DNA of 59,499 bases from Alphaproteobacteria bacterium. GTDB lineage: Bacteria > Pseudomonadota > Alphaproteobacteria > JAJFFI01. Both the position numbers and the translations under genes were made by a program. How positions within the stretch are numbered: position 1 is the first letter of the stretch; every line of letters starts with the position of its first letter. The DNA lies in the NCBI GenBank assembly GCA_030066595.1, contig JASJBI010000057.1, positions 104,021 through 163,519 of the forward strand, written 5' to 3'. Shown one piece after another: positions 41,687 through 50,805 of this stretch. The notes under the pieces were generated by a model, which did not search any database, had not been told where the DNA came from, and worked only from the letters and a program-made list of their open reading frames with translations.

Positions 41687-43501
41687 ATGTTCACGACGCG
41701 TCCCGACATCACGGGGACGTTTGCCGCGGTTGCCTCCACCCATTGGATCGGCAGCCAGGTGGCGATGCGGATGCTCGAACGCGGCGGCAACGCGTTCGAT
41801 GCGGCCTGCGCCGGGGCGCTGACGCTCCAGGTGGTCGAGCCCCATCTCAATGGTCCCGCCGGCGACGTCCCGATCCTGCTGCATGATGCGCGCCGGCGCC
41901 GGACCCGTGTGATCTGCGGCCAGGGGCCGGCGCCGCAGGACGCCACGATCGAAGCGTTTCGAAAGCTCGATCTCGATCTCATACCCGGCACGGGCCTCCT
42001 GGCGGCGGTCGTTCCCGGCGCCTTCGATGCCTGGATGCTGTTGCTGCGTGACTACGGAACCCTGCCGCTCGAGGCGGTGCTGGAGCCCGCCATCGGCTAT
42101 GCGGCGCACGGGGTGCCGGTGCTGCCGCGGATGGCGCTGACCATAACCGCGGCCGAGGCCATGTTTCGCCGCCACTGGCCCGCCTCGGCCGAGCTCTACC
42201 TGCCGGGCGGCGCCGTCCCGCGGGAGGGAACCCTGTTTCGCAATCCCACCTTGGCCGGCACATGGAAACGCCTGATCGCGGAGGCCAAGGGCGCCGCATC
42301 CGGCCGGGAGGCCCAGATCGAGGCGGCGCGGCAGGCTTGGTCGCAGGGTTTCGTGGCCGAAGCGATCGACCGCTTTTGCCGAGAGGCGCGCGTGCTGGAT
42401 GTGTCCGGACGGGTCCACGGAGCGCTCCTGCGGGGCGACGATATGGCGCGCTGGCAGGCCGGCTACGAAGACCCGGTCACGCTCGACCATGCGAACCTGC
42501 GCATTGCGAAATGCGGACCCTGGAGCCAGGGACCGGTCCTGTTGCAGGCGTTGGCTTTGCTGGCCGGGACGGACGTCGACCGGCTCGGTCCCGAGGAGCC
42601 GGACTTCGTCCATTTGGTCGCCGAGGCCATGAAGCTCGCCTTTGCCGATCGGGAGACCTTTTACGGCGACCCGGACTTCGTCGAGGTCCCGCTGTCCCGG
42701 CTGCTGTCCGCCGACTACAACGATGGCCGCCGGCAGCTGTTGGGGGCCGCGGCGTCGACGGACTGGCGGCCCGGTCGGATCGCAGGCCATGGCGGGCAGA
42801 TCGACTACGGCGCCGCCAGTTTGCGGGAGCGCGACGAGGGTGTGCTTGCCGCCTATGGCGGTGGCGAGCCGACCCTGGCCGATTCCGGCGCGGCGTCCTA
42901 TTTCGCCCTTGCCGTGGGCGACACCTCGCATATCGACGTGGTCGACCGGGACGGCAACATGGTCTCGGCAACCCCCTCGGGCGGCTGGCTGCAGTCATCG
43001 CCCGCCATTCCTGCGCTCGGCTTCCCGCTGGGCACCCGGGCGCAGATGATGTGGCTCACCCCCGGCCATCCCGCCGCCCTGGCGCCGGGCAAGCGGCCGC
43101 GCACGACCCTCAGCCCGACCCTCGTGCTGCAGGACGACGAGCGCGGCTATCTTGCCTGCGGCACGCCGGGCGGCGATCAGCAGGATCAATGGCAGCTCCA
43201 GTTCCTCTTGCGCCATCTCCATCACGGCATGACCCTGCAGGCGGCCGCCGATGCGCCCGGCTTTCATTCCGAGCACTGGCCCAGCTCCTTCTATCCGCGC
43301 CACGCGTCGCCCGGAAAGCTGGTACTGGAAGGCGGTTTCCGGCAAAACGTTGTGGCGGAGCTGGAAGCACGTGGTCACGCGGTCCAGGTCGGCGACGACT
43401 GGTCCGAAGGCCGCGTATCGGCGGCGGGCCGGGGCGACGGCGATCTGGTCCGGGCGGCGGCCAGCCCGCGCGGAATGCAAGGCTATGCGCTCGGACGATA
43501 G
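41687..43501 (+). CDS. Gamma-glutamyltransferase family protein (Ntn hydrolase)
   Basis: A 604-residue member of the GGT family, which cleaves itself into two subunits and hydrolyses or transfers gamma-glutamyl groups. The N-terminal half has ERGGNAFDAACAGALTLQVV and PHLNGPAGDVPILL; the small subunit should begin at T413 in GDTSHIDVVDRDGNMVSATP, equivalent to the Thr-Thr-His of classic GGT. The C-terminal LAPGKRPRTTLSPTLVL and GTPGGDQQDQWQ are also family marks. There is no clear signal peptide, unlike E. coli GGT, so it may act in the cytoplasm on imported substrates. Some homologues act as acylases or in polyamine catabolism. Confidence 0.9.
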   Translation: MFTTRPDITGTFAAVASTHWIGSQVAMRMLERGGNAFDAACAGALTLQVVEPHLNGPAGDVPILLHDARRRRTRVICGQGPAPQDATIEAFRKLDLDLIPGTGLLAAVVPGAFDAWMLLLRDYGTLPLEAVLEPAIGYAAHGVPVLPRMALTITAAEAMFRRHWPASAELYLPGGAVPREGTLFRNPTLAGTWKRLIAEAKGAASGREAQIEAARQAWSQGFVAEAIDRFCREARVLDVSGRVHGALLRGDDMARWQAGYEDPVTLDHANLRIAKCGPWSQGPVLLQALALLAGTDVDRLGPEEPDFVHLVAEAMKLAFADRETFYGDPDFVEVPLSRLLSADYNDGRRQLLGAAASTDWRPGRIAGHGGQIDYGAASLRERDEGVLAAYGGGEPTLADSGAASYFALAVGDTSHIDVVDRDGNMVSATPSGGWLQSSPAIPALGFPLGTRAQMMWLTPGHPAALAPGKRPRTTLSPTLVLQDDERGYLACGTPGGDQQDQWQLQFLLRHLHHGMTLQAAADAPGFHSEHWPSSFYPRHASPGKLVLEGGFRQNVVAELEARGHAVQVGDDWSEGRVSAAGRGDGDLVRAAASPRGMQGYALGR

Positions 43502-43505
43502 CAGC

Positions 43506-45443
43506 ATGACGGCGAGGCACGGGACCGGACTTCGTACCGGCGGATCGGTGGTGGGCGACAGCCTGCCGCTGTTGACCGCCGACGATCCACTGGCCGCGCA
43601 CTCTCGCCGCTGGGCCGGGACTCTGCTGGGGGCGCTGGATCGCGTGATCGGAACGCTGGCGACGCTTTGCCTGGCCGCGCTGATCGCGATCATCCTGGCG
43701 AACGTGATCGGCCGGTACGTGTTCAACAGCTCGCTGACCTGGGCGGCCGAGTCGGCCCAGTGGCTGTTCATCTACATCATCTTCCTGGCCATTCCGCTGG
43801 CGCATCGCGCCCGCATGCACCTGTCGATCACCTTCCTGGTGGACCGGCTGCCTGAGCGTCCGCGCGCGGCGCTCGGCTTCGGCAGCGAGACCATTGTCGC
43901 CTACACGACCATCCTGGTGCTGTTCGGCGCCCAGGACCTGATCGCCGCGATCGGCGGCACCAACCACGTGCTGGGGCTGCCGGCCTGGGTGAAGTTCGCC
44001 TTGATCCCGGCCTCCTGCGGCGCCGGACTGGTCTATATCGGCCTGCGCGGCTTCGACCGGGGCGAGGCCGTCTGGCGCGGCCCCGCGGCGATCGTCCTGG
44101 CGGCGGTCCTGTATCTCGTCGTCAACCAGTTCGACCTGATCTCGCTGCGCGGCGCCAACCCGGCCGTCACGATGGCGCTCGCCTTTCTGATCGCCATGGC
44201 GCTGGGCACGCCCGTGTCCTTCGCGATGCTGTTCAGCACCTTCATGGCCAATCTGGCAAGCGGCCTGTTGCCCGAGCCGGCGGTCGTCCAGAACGTGGTC
44301 AACGGCGCCGGCAAGTTCCTGTTGCTGGCGATCCCCTTCTTCATCACCGCGGGTGCCTTGATGAATGTCGGCGGCCTGACCCAGCGGCTGATGGACTTCG
44401 CCTTCAAGCTGGTCGGCCATTTCCGGGGCGGCTTCGCCCAGGTCAACGTGGTCTCGAGCATGCTCTACGGCGGCATCTCGGGATCGAGCTATTCCGAGGC
44501 GGCGCTCGGTACCAAGCTCTTGGTGCCCCAGATGGTCCGTCACGGCTATACCCCGGCGTTCTCCTGCGCCATCACCGCGGCCTCGGCGGTGCTGCCGAAC
44601 ATCATTCCGCCGTCCATCGCGCTCTTGATCCTGGCCGCCGCCGCAAACCTCTCGGTCGGCGAGCTGTGGCTGGCCGGCGTCGGACCGGGGGCGGCGATCG
44701 TGGTTTGCCTGATGGTCTCGGTCTATTTGATCGCGCGGGTCAGGGGGATCGGCACCGCGACCGAGCGCGCGCCCGGGCCGGAGAAGGCCAAGGCATTCCT
44801 GCACGCGCTGCCGGTCCTGGTGCTGGCGGTCGTGATCCTGGGCGGCATCCGCTTCGGCATCGTGACGCCCACCGAGGCCGGGGTGCTGGCCGTCGTTTAT
44901 GCCGCGCTGCTCGGGATGGTGGGCTATCGCGCCTACGGTCCGCGGGGGCTGTGGCAGACGTTGCAGACCTGTGCCGTGGAGGCCGCACTGATCGGCCTGT
45001 TGATCGGCGTGGCCGCCCCCTTCGCCTTCGTGCTGGTCGCCGAACAGGTGCCGCAGACGATCACCGCCTATGTCACGGGCCTCTCCGACAATCCCTATAT
45101 CGTGCTGCTGATCGCCAACGGTTTGATGCTGTTCTTCGGCATGTTCCTGGACATCGGTGCGGCCATCCTGATCCTCACGCCGCTGTTGATGCCGCTGATG
45201 ATCTCGCTGGGCGTCGACCCGATCCACTTTGGCCTGGTCATCGTGGTCAATCTCATGATGGGCGGCCTGACGCCGCCGGTCGGCATGCTGGTCTTTCTGA
45301 CCGGCACCATCTCGCGCACGCCGGTGCACCAGATCTTCCGCGCCATCTATCCGTTCTTCGCCGCGCTCATCGTGGCCCTGTTGTTCGTCACCTATGTGCC
45401 GGCTCTGGCTCTCGGGCTGGGCTGGCTCATCGGCGGAAAATGA
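43506..45443 (+). CDS. TRAP transporter permease, fused DctQ-DctM
   Basis: A 645-residue inner-membrane protein that joins both TRAP membrane subunits. Residues about 45-200 are DctQ-like (four helices; NVIGRYVFNSSLTWAAESAQ); from about 215 the DctM part follows, with MALAFLIAMALGTPVSFAML, IPFFITAGALMNVGG, MLYGGISGSSYSEAALGTKL, NIIPPSIALLIL and LMMGGLTPPVGMLVFL. The start at 43506 is four bases after the GGT stop. It imports a small acid by a sodium gradient with the receptor encoded next. Confidence 0.95.
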   Translation: MTARHGTGLRTGGSVVGDSLPLLTADDPLAAHSRRWAGTLLGALDRVIGTLATLCLAALIAIILANVIGRYVFNSSLTWAAESAQWLFIYIIFLAIPLAHRARMHLSITFLVDRLPERPRAALGFGSETIVAYTTILVLFGAQDLIAAIGGTNHVLGLPAWVKFALIPASCGAGLVYIGLRGFDRGEAVWRGPAAIVLAAVLYLVVNQFDLISLRGANPAVTMALAFLIAMALGTPVSFAMLFSTFMANLASGLLPEPAVVQNVVNGAGKFLLLAIPFFITAGALMNVGGLTQRLMDFAFKLVGHFRGGFAQVNVVSSMLYGGISGSSYSEAALGTKLLVPQMVRHGYTPAFSCAITAASAVLPNIIPPSIALLILAAAANLSVGELWLAGVGPGAAIVVCLMVSVYLIARVRGIGTATERAPGPEKAKAFLHALPVLVLAVVILGGIRFGIVTPTEAGVLAVVYAALLGMVGYRAYGPRGLWQTLQTCAVEAALIGLLIGVAAPFAFVLVAEQVPQTITAYVTGLSDNPYIVLLIANGLMLFFGMFLDIGAAILILTPLLMPLMISLGVDPIHFGLVIVVNLMMGGLTPPVGMLVFLTGTISRTPVHQIFRAIYPFFAALIVALLFVTYVPALALGLGWLIGGK

Positions 45444-45496
45444 GGCCGCGCAAAGGAACCACCATCAAGCAACACCGATAACAGAGGAGGACTGAC

Positions 45497-46507
45497 GTGT
45501 TCGCAAAGCTCAAGAAGTCGCACTCTCCGGCCAGAAACGCCCTGGTCGGCGCGGTCGCCGCCGTCGCCATGCTGGCCGGGGCGGTGACCGGCGCCGAGGC
45601 CGCCGGCAAGCCGATGACGATTTCGGTCATCTACGGGCCGGACAAGCCCCAGGCCAAGGTCTGGCTCCGGTTCAAACAGCTCGTCGACGCCCGGCTGCCG
45701 GGCCAGTTCGACATCAAGGTCGTGACCAACGGCGCATTGGGGGGCGAAAAGGAAACCACCGAGGGCATTCGCCTCGGCTCGATCCACGGCGCGCTCTCGA
45801 CCGTGGCCAATCTCACCACCTGGGTGCCCGAGGGCGCGCTCTTCGACATGCCCTTCGTGTTCCGCGACGCGGACCAGATCAAAGCGGTGATGTCCGGGCC
45901 GATCGGCGCCGCCTATAAGAAGAAGTACGAAGCACAAGGCTTCAAGGTGCTCGGCTACATCACCTATGGCGCGCGCCACGTGATCAGCAAGGATCCGATC
46001 CGCACGCCCGCCGACGTCAAGGGCAAGAAAATGCGGGTGCTGCAGAGCCAGCTGCACATCGATCTCTGGCAGTCCTTGGGGGCGAACCCGACGCCGGTGC
46101 CGATCACCGAGGCCTACAACGCGCTCGGCACCGGTGTGGTGGACTATATGGACATGACCAAGTCGGGCTACGAGGCGCTCAAGCTCTACGAGGTGGTGCC
46201 CAGCTTCACCGAAACCGGGCACATCTGGGCGCTCGGCGTGATGTATGTGGGCAATAAGTACTGGGATGGGCTGACCGCCGAGCAGCAGGCGGTGTTCCAG
46301 CAGACCGCGGATCAGGTCATCCCGTTCTTCAACGAGATGGCCGCCTATGAGCAGAGCCTGGCGCTCGACCGAACGGTCGAGAAGGGGGTCAAGGTGATCC
46401 GCCCGGACAAGGCGCCCTGGCAGAAGGCCATGGCGCCGTTCTGGAAGTCCTATGCGGACAAAGTCGGCGGTATGGCGATGATCGACCAGATCGTCGCGAC
46501 CAAATAG
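45497..46507 (+). CDS. TRAP transporter periplasmic binding protein (DctP)
   Basis: A 336-residue periplasmic protein. Signal peptide: ALVGAVAAVAMLAGAVTGAEA after a charged start. Mature segments KVWLRFKQLVDARLPGQFDI, NGALGGEKETTEGIRLGSIH, DMPFVFRDADQIKAV, KVLGYITYGARHVISKDP and GKKMRVLQSQLHIDLWQSLG are typical of DctP; the last contains the conserved Arg that binds the ligand carboxylate. The start is a GTG at 45497, six bases after AGGAGG, so expression should be high. Encoded 53 bases after the permease. Confidence 0.95.
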   Translation: MFAKLKKSHSPARNALVGAVAAVAMLAGAVTGAEAAGKPMTISVIYGPDKPQAKVWLRFKQLVDARLPGQFDIKVVTNGALGGEKETTEGIRLGSIHGALSTVANLTTWVPEGALFDMPFVFRDADQIKAVMSGPIGAAYKKKYEAQGFKVLGYITYGARHVISKDPIRTPADVKGKKMRVLQSQLHIDLWQSLGANPTPVPITEAYNALGTGVVDYMDMTKSGYEALKLYEVVPSFTETGHIWALGVMYVGNKYWDGLTAEQQAVFQQTADQVIPFFNEMAAYEQSLALDRTVEKGVKVIRPDKAPWQKAMAPFWKSYADKVGGMAMIDQIVATK

Positions 46508-46570
46508 TCCGTGCGCGCGGGGCGGGCGGTTGCGGCCGCCCTCCCGGCGGCGCGGCCGGCGCAGGCTTGC

Positions 46571-46819
46571 ATGAGCCAAGAGACCGACCCGCCTGATGTT
46601 TTCCCGGAGGACATGCGCCTCCGCGACGGCGCGATGCGCGACGAGATCATCGCCATGGTGATCGAGGCGCTGAACCGGCAGGGCTTCCCGGACCTCACAC
46701 TCGACACCGTGCGCGGCGATCCAGCGCACCGCGAGGCCTTCCTCGACATGCTGGGGGATTGCCGGCCGCTCCCGGTTGTGCGCGCGCTGATCGCGGACGC
46801 GCGCGCGGGCCGGCTGTGA
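46571..46819 (+). CDS. Small protein of unknown function in the TRAP operon
   Basis: An 82-residue acidic, mostly helical protein without signal peptide (SQETDPPDVFPEDMRLRDGA, then EIIAMVIEALNRQGFPDL and HREAFLDMLGDCRPLPVVRA). I do not recognise it. The ATG at 46571 gives a natural start; a GTG at 46511 is also in frame but would add an unlikely Ala/Arg/Pro-rich leader. It sits between the binding protein and the alcohol dehydrogenase, 14 bases before the latter, so it is part of the operon. A role as an accessory or regulatory subunit of the dehydrogenase is possible but unproven. Confidence 0.6.
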   Translation: MSQETDPPDVFPEDMRLRDGAMRDEIIAMVIEALNRQGFPDLTLDTVRGDPAHREAFLDMLGDCRPLPVVRALIADARAGRL

Positions 46820-46833
46820 GACCGGTTTCGCCG

Positions 46834-47994
46834 ATGAGCGCGCCGTTCACCTTCTCTCACGCGACCCACCGGATCACCTTCGGCGCCGGCGCGGTGGACG
46901 GCCTCGGCGAGCTGGCCGAGGCGTTCGGCTGCCGCCGGGCGCTGGTCCTGCTCGACGGCTTCTTTCTCGGCGGGCCGCTCGAGGCGCGCCTCGGAGAGAC
47001 GCTCGCGGCGCAGCGGCCCGTCTTTCATGGCGTGCCCCAGCAGGAGCCGGATACCGACATGCTGGCCGCGGCCCGGGCCGTGCTGGAGGAGGCCGCGCCG
47101 GATCTGGTGATCGCGATCGGCGGCGGCTCGGCAATCGACACGGCCAAGGTCGCCCGCATGTTGGTCTCGAACCCGGGACCGGTCGAAAACATCGTCGGCC
47201 CGGCGGGCGTCAGGATGGCGCCGCATCCCTCGCTCTTCGTCTGCGTGCCCACCACCGCCGGCACCGGCAGCGAGGTGTCCGAGTCGGCGGTCGTGGCCAA
47301 GGCCGGGACCGACTACAAGCTGATCTTCCGCGCGCCGGAGCTGAGCGCGCGGGTGGCGCTGCTCGACCCGGAGCTTTCGCTGACCGCACCCGCCGCGGTG
47401 ACCGCGGCCAGCGGCTATGACGCGATCACCCACGCGGTCGAGGCCTACACCTCCCGCGCGGCGGGGCCGATGACCGACCCCTATGCGGTGGCGGCCATGG
47501 AGGCGCTGGCGCGCTTTCTGCCGATCGCCTATGCCGAACCGGACCACATGGAGGCGCGCGGGGCCTGTCTGATCGCGGCCATGCAGGCGGGCATCGCCTT
47601 CAACAGCGCGCATCTGGGCCTGGCGCACGCGATCTCGGGCGCGCTCGGCGCTTTGCACCATGTCCCGCACGGGCTGGCCAACGCCTTGGCTCTGCCCTGG
47701 ACCATGGCCTACAACCAGCCGGCCTTGGGCGAGAAGGGGGCGGTGGTGGCGCGCATCTTCGGCGGCGAGACGGCGGCCGAGGGTCTCTCCCAGATCCGCC
47801 ATGCCATCGGCCTCGACCGCAGCCTGGACGACTTCGTCGACGGCGACGCGGCGCGGGATGCGGTCGCCGAGGCCGCGTCGAAGAGCGGTCAGGTGCGCAT
47901 GAACCCGCGGGACTCGACGGCCGGCGACCTGCGCCGGATCCTCGAGGCCATGCGCGCGCCCACCGTGGGCGGGCCGCCGGATCTGGATCTGTGA
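46834..47994 (+). CDS. Iron-containing (group III) alcohol dehydrogenase
   Basis: A 386-residue oxidoreductase. It has the NAD-binding IAIGGGSAIDTAKVAR, FVCVPTTAGTGSEVSESAVV and the metal ligands Asp and His in SGYDAITHAVEAYTS, His in GLAHAISGALG and His in HHVPHGLANALALPW. The family oxidises alcohols or reduces aldehydes with NAD(P). The ATG at 46834 follows the small gene by 14 bases; upstream in-frame codons are inside that gene. In the operon it would act on an alcohol or aldehyde freed from the imported substrate. Confidence 0.95.
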   Translation: MSAPFTFSHATHRITFGAGAVDGLGELAEAFGCRRALVLLDGFFLGGPLEARLGETLAAQRPVFHGVPQQEPDTDMLAAARAVLEEAAPDLVIAIGGGSAIDTAKVARMLVSNPGPVENIVGPAGVRMAPHPSLFVCVPTTAGTGSEVSESAVVAKAGTDYKLIFRAPELSARVALLDPELSLTAPAAVTAASGYDAITHAVEAYTSRAAGPMTDPYAVAAMEALARFLPIAYAEPDHMEARGACLIAAMQAGIAFNSAHLGLAHAISGALGALHHVPHGLANALALPWTMAYNQPALGEKGAVVARIFGGETAAEGLSQIRHAIGLDRSLDDFVDGDAARDAVAEAASKSGQVRMNPRDSTAGDLRRILEAMRAPTVGGPPDLDL

Positions 47995-48157
47995 CACATG
48001 TAGGATCAGCGGCTATTTGAGGGCCGGCTCTGCGCCAGGGCTGCCCCGTGGGGCTATGCCGACGGGCTGCGATGGCTGATAATTGGCTGCCGGCGGACCG
48101 GTGTCACACCGCGTGAGCGAGATTTGAACCGCCTAGCCGGCGCGGAGCGCACCGACC

Positions 48158-48796
48158 ATGAAACTCTACATGTTCGAGCACTGCTCGCTGTGCTTTCGCG
48201 TGCGGATGATCACCGCGCTGAAGGGGCTGCATCTGCAGGAAGTGGTCGTGCTCGATGACGACACCGACACCATGGTCTCGCTGGCGGGCAAACGGGTTAT
48301 TCCAATTCTCGTCAAGGACGACGGCGCGGCGATGCTCGAAAGCATGGACATGGTCGACCACATCGACGGGATCGGCGATCGGTTGTTGACGGGAGCCGAA
48401 CGGCCGGAGGTCGAGGCCCTTGCGGCGGCGATTCTCGAGACCTCACCGCCGTTGACCATGCCGCGCTATCCACTGCTCGGTCTGCCGGAATTCGCCACGG
48501 TCGCCGCGCGGGACCATTACGTCGTGCGCAAGCGCAAGGTCTTTGGCGACTTCGTCGAGCTCAGAGCGAAGACCCGCAGTCTGCTGGCGGAGCTGATGCC
48601 GCATCTGGAGGCGCTCGACGGGCTCATCGAGAGCACTGACGCCGTCAACGGCCGTCTCTCGAAGGACGATGTCCGCATTCTACCGCTGCTGCGGTCCGCC
48701 GCCGTCGTCGAGGGGCTGCGCTTTCCGCCGCGCGTCCGCGGCTATTTCGAGACCATGCTGGACCGGACCGGGTTCAGGCCGCTGCCACGCGTCTGA
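48158..48796 (+). CDS. grxB: Glutaredoxin 2 (GrxB type)
   Basis: A 212-residue, glutathione-transferase-like glutaredoxin. N-terminal thioredoxin domain KLYMFEHCSLCFRVRMI with the active pair C9-x-x-C12 (CSLC instead of CPYC), the cis-Pro in GKRVIPILVKDD and MLESMDMVDHID. The helical C-terminal domain ends with NGRLSKDDVRILPLLRS. It reduces protein-glutathione mixed disulfides. It is separated from the dehydrogenase by 163 bases and is convergent with norD. A decayed copy of its C-terminal part lies at 53528-53620. Confidence 0.92.
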   Translation: MKLYMFEHCSLCFRVRMITALKGLHLQEVVVLDDDTDTMVSLAGKRVIPILVKDDGAAMLESMDMVDHIDGIGDRLLTGAERPEVEALAAAILETSPPLTMPRYPLLGLPEFATVAARDHYVVRKRKVFGDFVELRAKTRSLLAELMPHLEALDGLIESTDAVNGRLSKDDVRILPLLRSAAVVEGLRFPPRVRGYFETMLDRTGFRPLPRV

Positions 48797-48857
48797 CCGG
48801 CGCGTTCAGGCCCAGGCCTTCGCGGGCGCGTCCGGCAGCTGACGGCTCGATCCGGCT

Positions 48858-50789
48858 CTAATCGACCAGTTGCCGGTAGATCGCCGGCAGCGCGGTGGTC
48901 AGCCGGTCCGGGTGACTGATGACCGCGAAGCCGCCGGGGCCAAAGATACGGGGGATGTAGCTCTGGGCCTTGGCATCGATCGTGACGGCGAAGACCGCGT
49001 GCCCGGCCCGTCGCGCCTCCAGGACTGCCCGGCGCGTGTCCTCGATGCCATAGCGGCCTTCGTAATGGTCGAGGTCGTTCGGCTTGCCGTCGGTCAGCAA
49101 CAGCAGCAGTCGCTTTTGCTTCGCCCGCAGGCTCAGCGCCTTCGTGCAGTAGCGCAGGGCGGCGCCCAGCCGGGTGTAGAATCCCGGGCGCAGGGCTGCG
49201 ATGCGCGCCTCCACGCGGCGGTCCATGGCTTCATCGAAGCGCTTGACGGTCTGCAGGTAGACCCGCTGGCGCTTTAGCGACGAGAAGGCGCAAATCGCCA
49301 GGTCGTCGCCGCAGCTCGCCAGCCCGTAGGCGAGCGCCGCAAGGGCCTCCTTTTCGACCTCGAGAACCTGCCGGTTGTCGACGTAGCTCTCGGTCGAGCG
49401 AGAGGCGTCGAGCAGGACCTGGACCGCCAAATCCCGGTCTTCGGTTCGGACTTGACGGTAGAGGCGGTTGCTGGTCTCGCCGGTCGCCAGATAGTCGCAG
49501 CGCGCCCGTACGGTGGCGTCGAGATCGAGCTCGTCGCCATCGAACTGGCGCGGCCGGATCTGTCGCCGCGGCCGCAGCGCTTCGAAACGGCGCCGGACCA
49601 CGGCGATCCGCCGGCGCGTCGCCGCATCGAAGGGCTCGACGCTGGCGCTTTCGGGGTCGGTCACCGGGCTGATTAGAACCCGGGCATGATCGGGCAGATA
49701 GGTCGCGGTGCGATAGTCCCACTCGGGATAGACCTCGGTGCCGGCGACCCGCTCACGGTCAACGTCCTCGGGGGCCAAATCCAGGTCGAATGCGAGCCGC
49801 GTCGCCGGGCGGCGTCGCTGCTCAACGAGGCTCAGCTCCTCCTGGTCCTCGGCGGCTCGCTTGGCGTTCGCCTCATCGTCGTCCTCGACTGTGCGGTTGA
49901 GGTTCAGGAACTCGGCCCAGGACAGGATCGACTCGAAGCGATGCAAAATCAGCGAATCCTTGCGCTCGGCCTCCTGGCCGTTTTGCCGTTTCGCCTTGAC
50001 CATGGTTTCGTCCGCGCCGCTGCCGCCGCCCGCTGGCTCGGTCTCCTGCTCGTCCCGCGGGTTGCGGCCAAGGCCCGGCGGCGCGCTCCGTTCGGCCCAG
50101 AGCGGGACCGGAAGGAAAGGGCGATAGCCGCGCGGGGCGGTGATCCGCGGCCACGCCGGTCCGAGCTGCGCCCGGCCGCCTGGACCGTCGCCCGATTTCA
50201 GGCTCTGGCCGAGCAGATCGCGCACCGCCGCCTCGACGGAGCACTCGACCGGCGGCAGCTGCCGCTGCGGGCGCAACGGCAGATAGGCGTCTGCCAGCGC
50301 CCGATAGATCGGCCGCAGACCGGGAAAGCGGGTCAGGCACCGGACCGTGGTGACCCAGGCGCGGCGAAGCCGGAAGATATCGGCCTGCAGAAGGTCAGCT
50401 GTCGGCGGTCGCTGCACCTTGGCGCAGACGCACCAGGCGACCAGCCAGAGGTAGAGCTGGCGGTTCAGTTCGGCGTTCGAGAACACCGCGAGGCGCGGGG
50501 GCAGGAAGAGGGTCTCGCCGTCGAAGCGCGTCCTCGCCTGGCGCTCGCTGTCGCGGCCCAGCCGGCGGCGCCAGGACAGGCGGTGCCCCGAGGTCTCGAG
50601 CGGGGCCGGCCGCAGCTCGGCCAGGGCACTGCCGCCCAGTCCGCGAAAGGTCACCGCGAGTTGGCCGCGCACCTGCTCCAGCGCGACTTCGGCTTCGGGG
50701 AAGGCAGGTGCGGCGTCGAGGTCGCCCGCCAACCGGTGCCACAGCGTGCCAACCGATTCCTCCGGCTCGAAGACCTTGCGCAGCGACAC
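48858..50789 (-). CDS. norD: NorD, VWA-domain nitric oxide reductase activation protein
   Basis: A 643-residue cytoplasmic protein. The C-terminal VWA domain (residues about 440-640) has the metal-site motif LLDASRST with Asp-x-Ser-x-Ser/Thr, the helper segment FYTRLGAALRYCTKAL and LLLLTDGKPNDLDHYEGRYG. The N-terminal half is helical, with an acidic linker around 240-330. NorD works with the MoxR-type AAA ATPase NorQ to insert the non-haem iron into NorB. The start is a GTG at 50789, 16 bases after norQ. It is the last gene of the nor unit. Confidence 0.93.
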   Translation of the reverse strand: MSLRKVFEPEESVGTLWHRLAGDLDAAPAFPEAEVALEQVRGQLAVTFRGLGGSALAELRPAPLETSGHRLSWRRRLGRDSERQARTRFDGETLFLPPRLAVFSNAELNRQLYLWLVAWCVCAKVQRPPTADLLQADIFRLRRAWVTTVRCLTRFPGLRPIYRALADAYLPLRPQRQLPPVECSVEAAVRDLLGQSLKSGDGPGGRAQLGPAWPRITAPRGYRPFLPVPLWAERSAPPGLGRNPRDEQETEPAGGGSGADETMVKAKRQNGQEAERKDSLILHRFESILSWAEFLNLNRTVEDDDEANAKRAAEDQEELSLVEQRRRPATRLAFDLDLAPEDVDRERVAGTEVYPEWDYRTATYLPDHARVLISPVTDPESASVEPFDAATRRRIAVVRRRFEALRPRRQIRPRQFDGDELDLDATVRARCDYLATGETSNRLYRQVRTEDRDLAVQVLLDASRSTESYVDNRQVLEVEKEALAALAYGLASCGDDLAICAFSSLKRQRVYLQTVKRFDEAMDRRVEARIAALRPGFYTRLGAALRYCTKALSLRAKQKRLLLLLTDGKPNDLDHYEGRYGIEDTRRAVLEARRAGHAVFAVTIDAKAQSYIPRIFGPGGFAVISHPDRLTTALPAIYRQLVD

Positions 50790-50805
50790 TGTCCCGCCCT
50801 GCCGA

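Noticed and set aside
43110..45329. A 739-codon open frame opposite the TRAP permease
   Set aside because: Composition is dominated by Gln, Asp, His, Arg and Gly, as expected for the antisense of a hydrophobic membrane protein.
48095..48157. A tRNA T-arm-like sequence (GATTTGAACC) before grxB
   Set aside because: No acceptor stem, anticodon arm or second half of a cloverleaf can be built around it.
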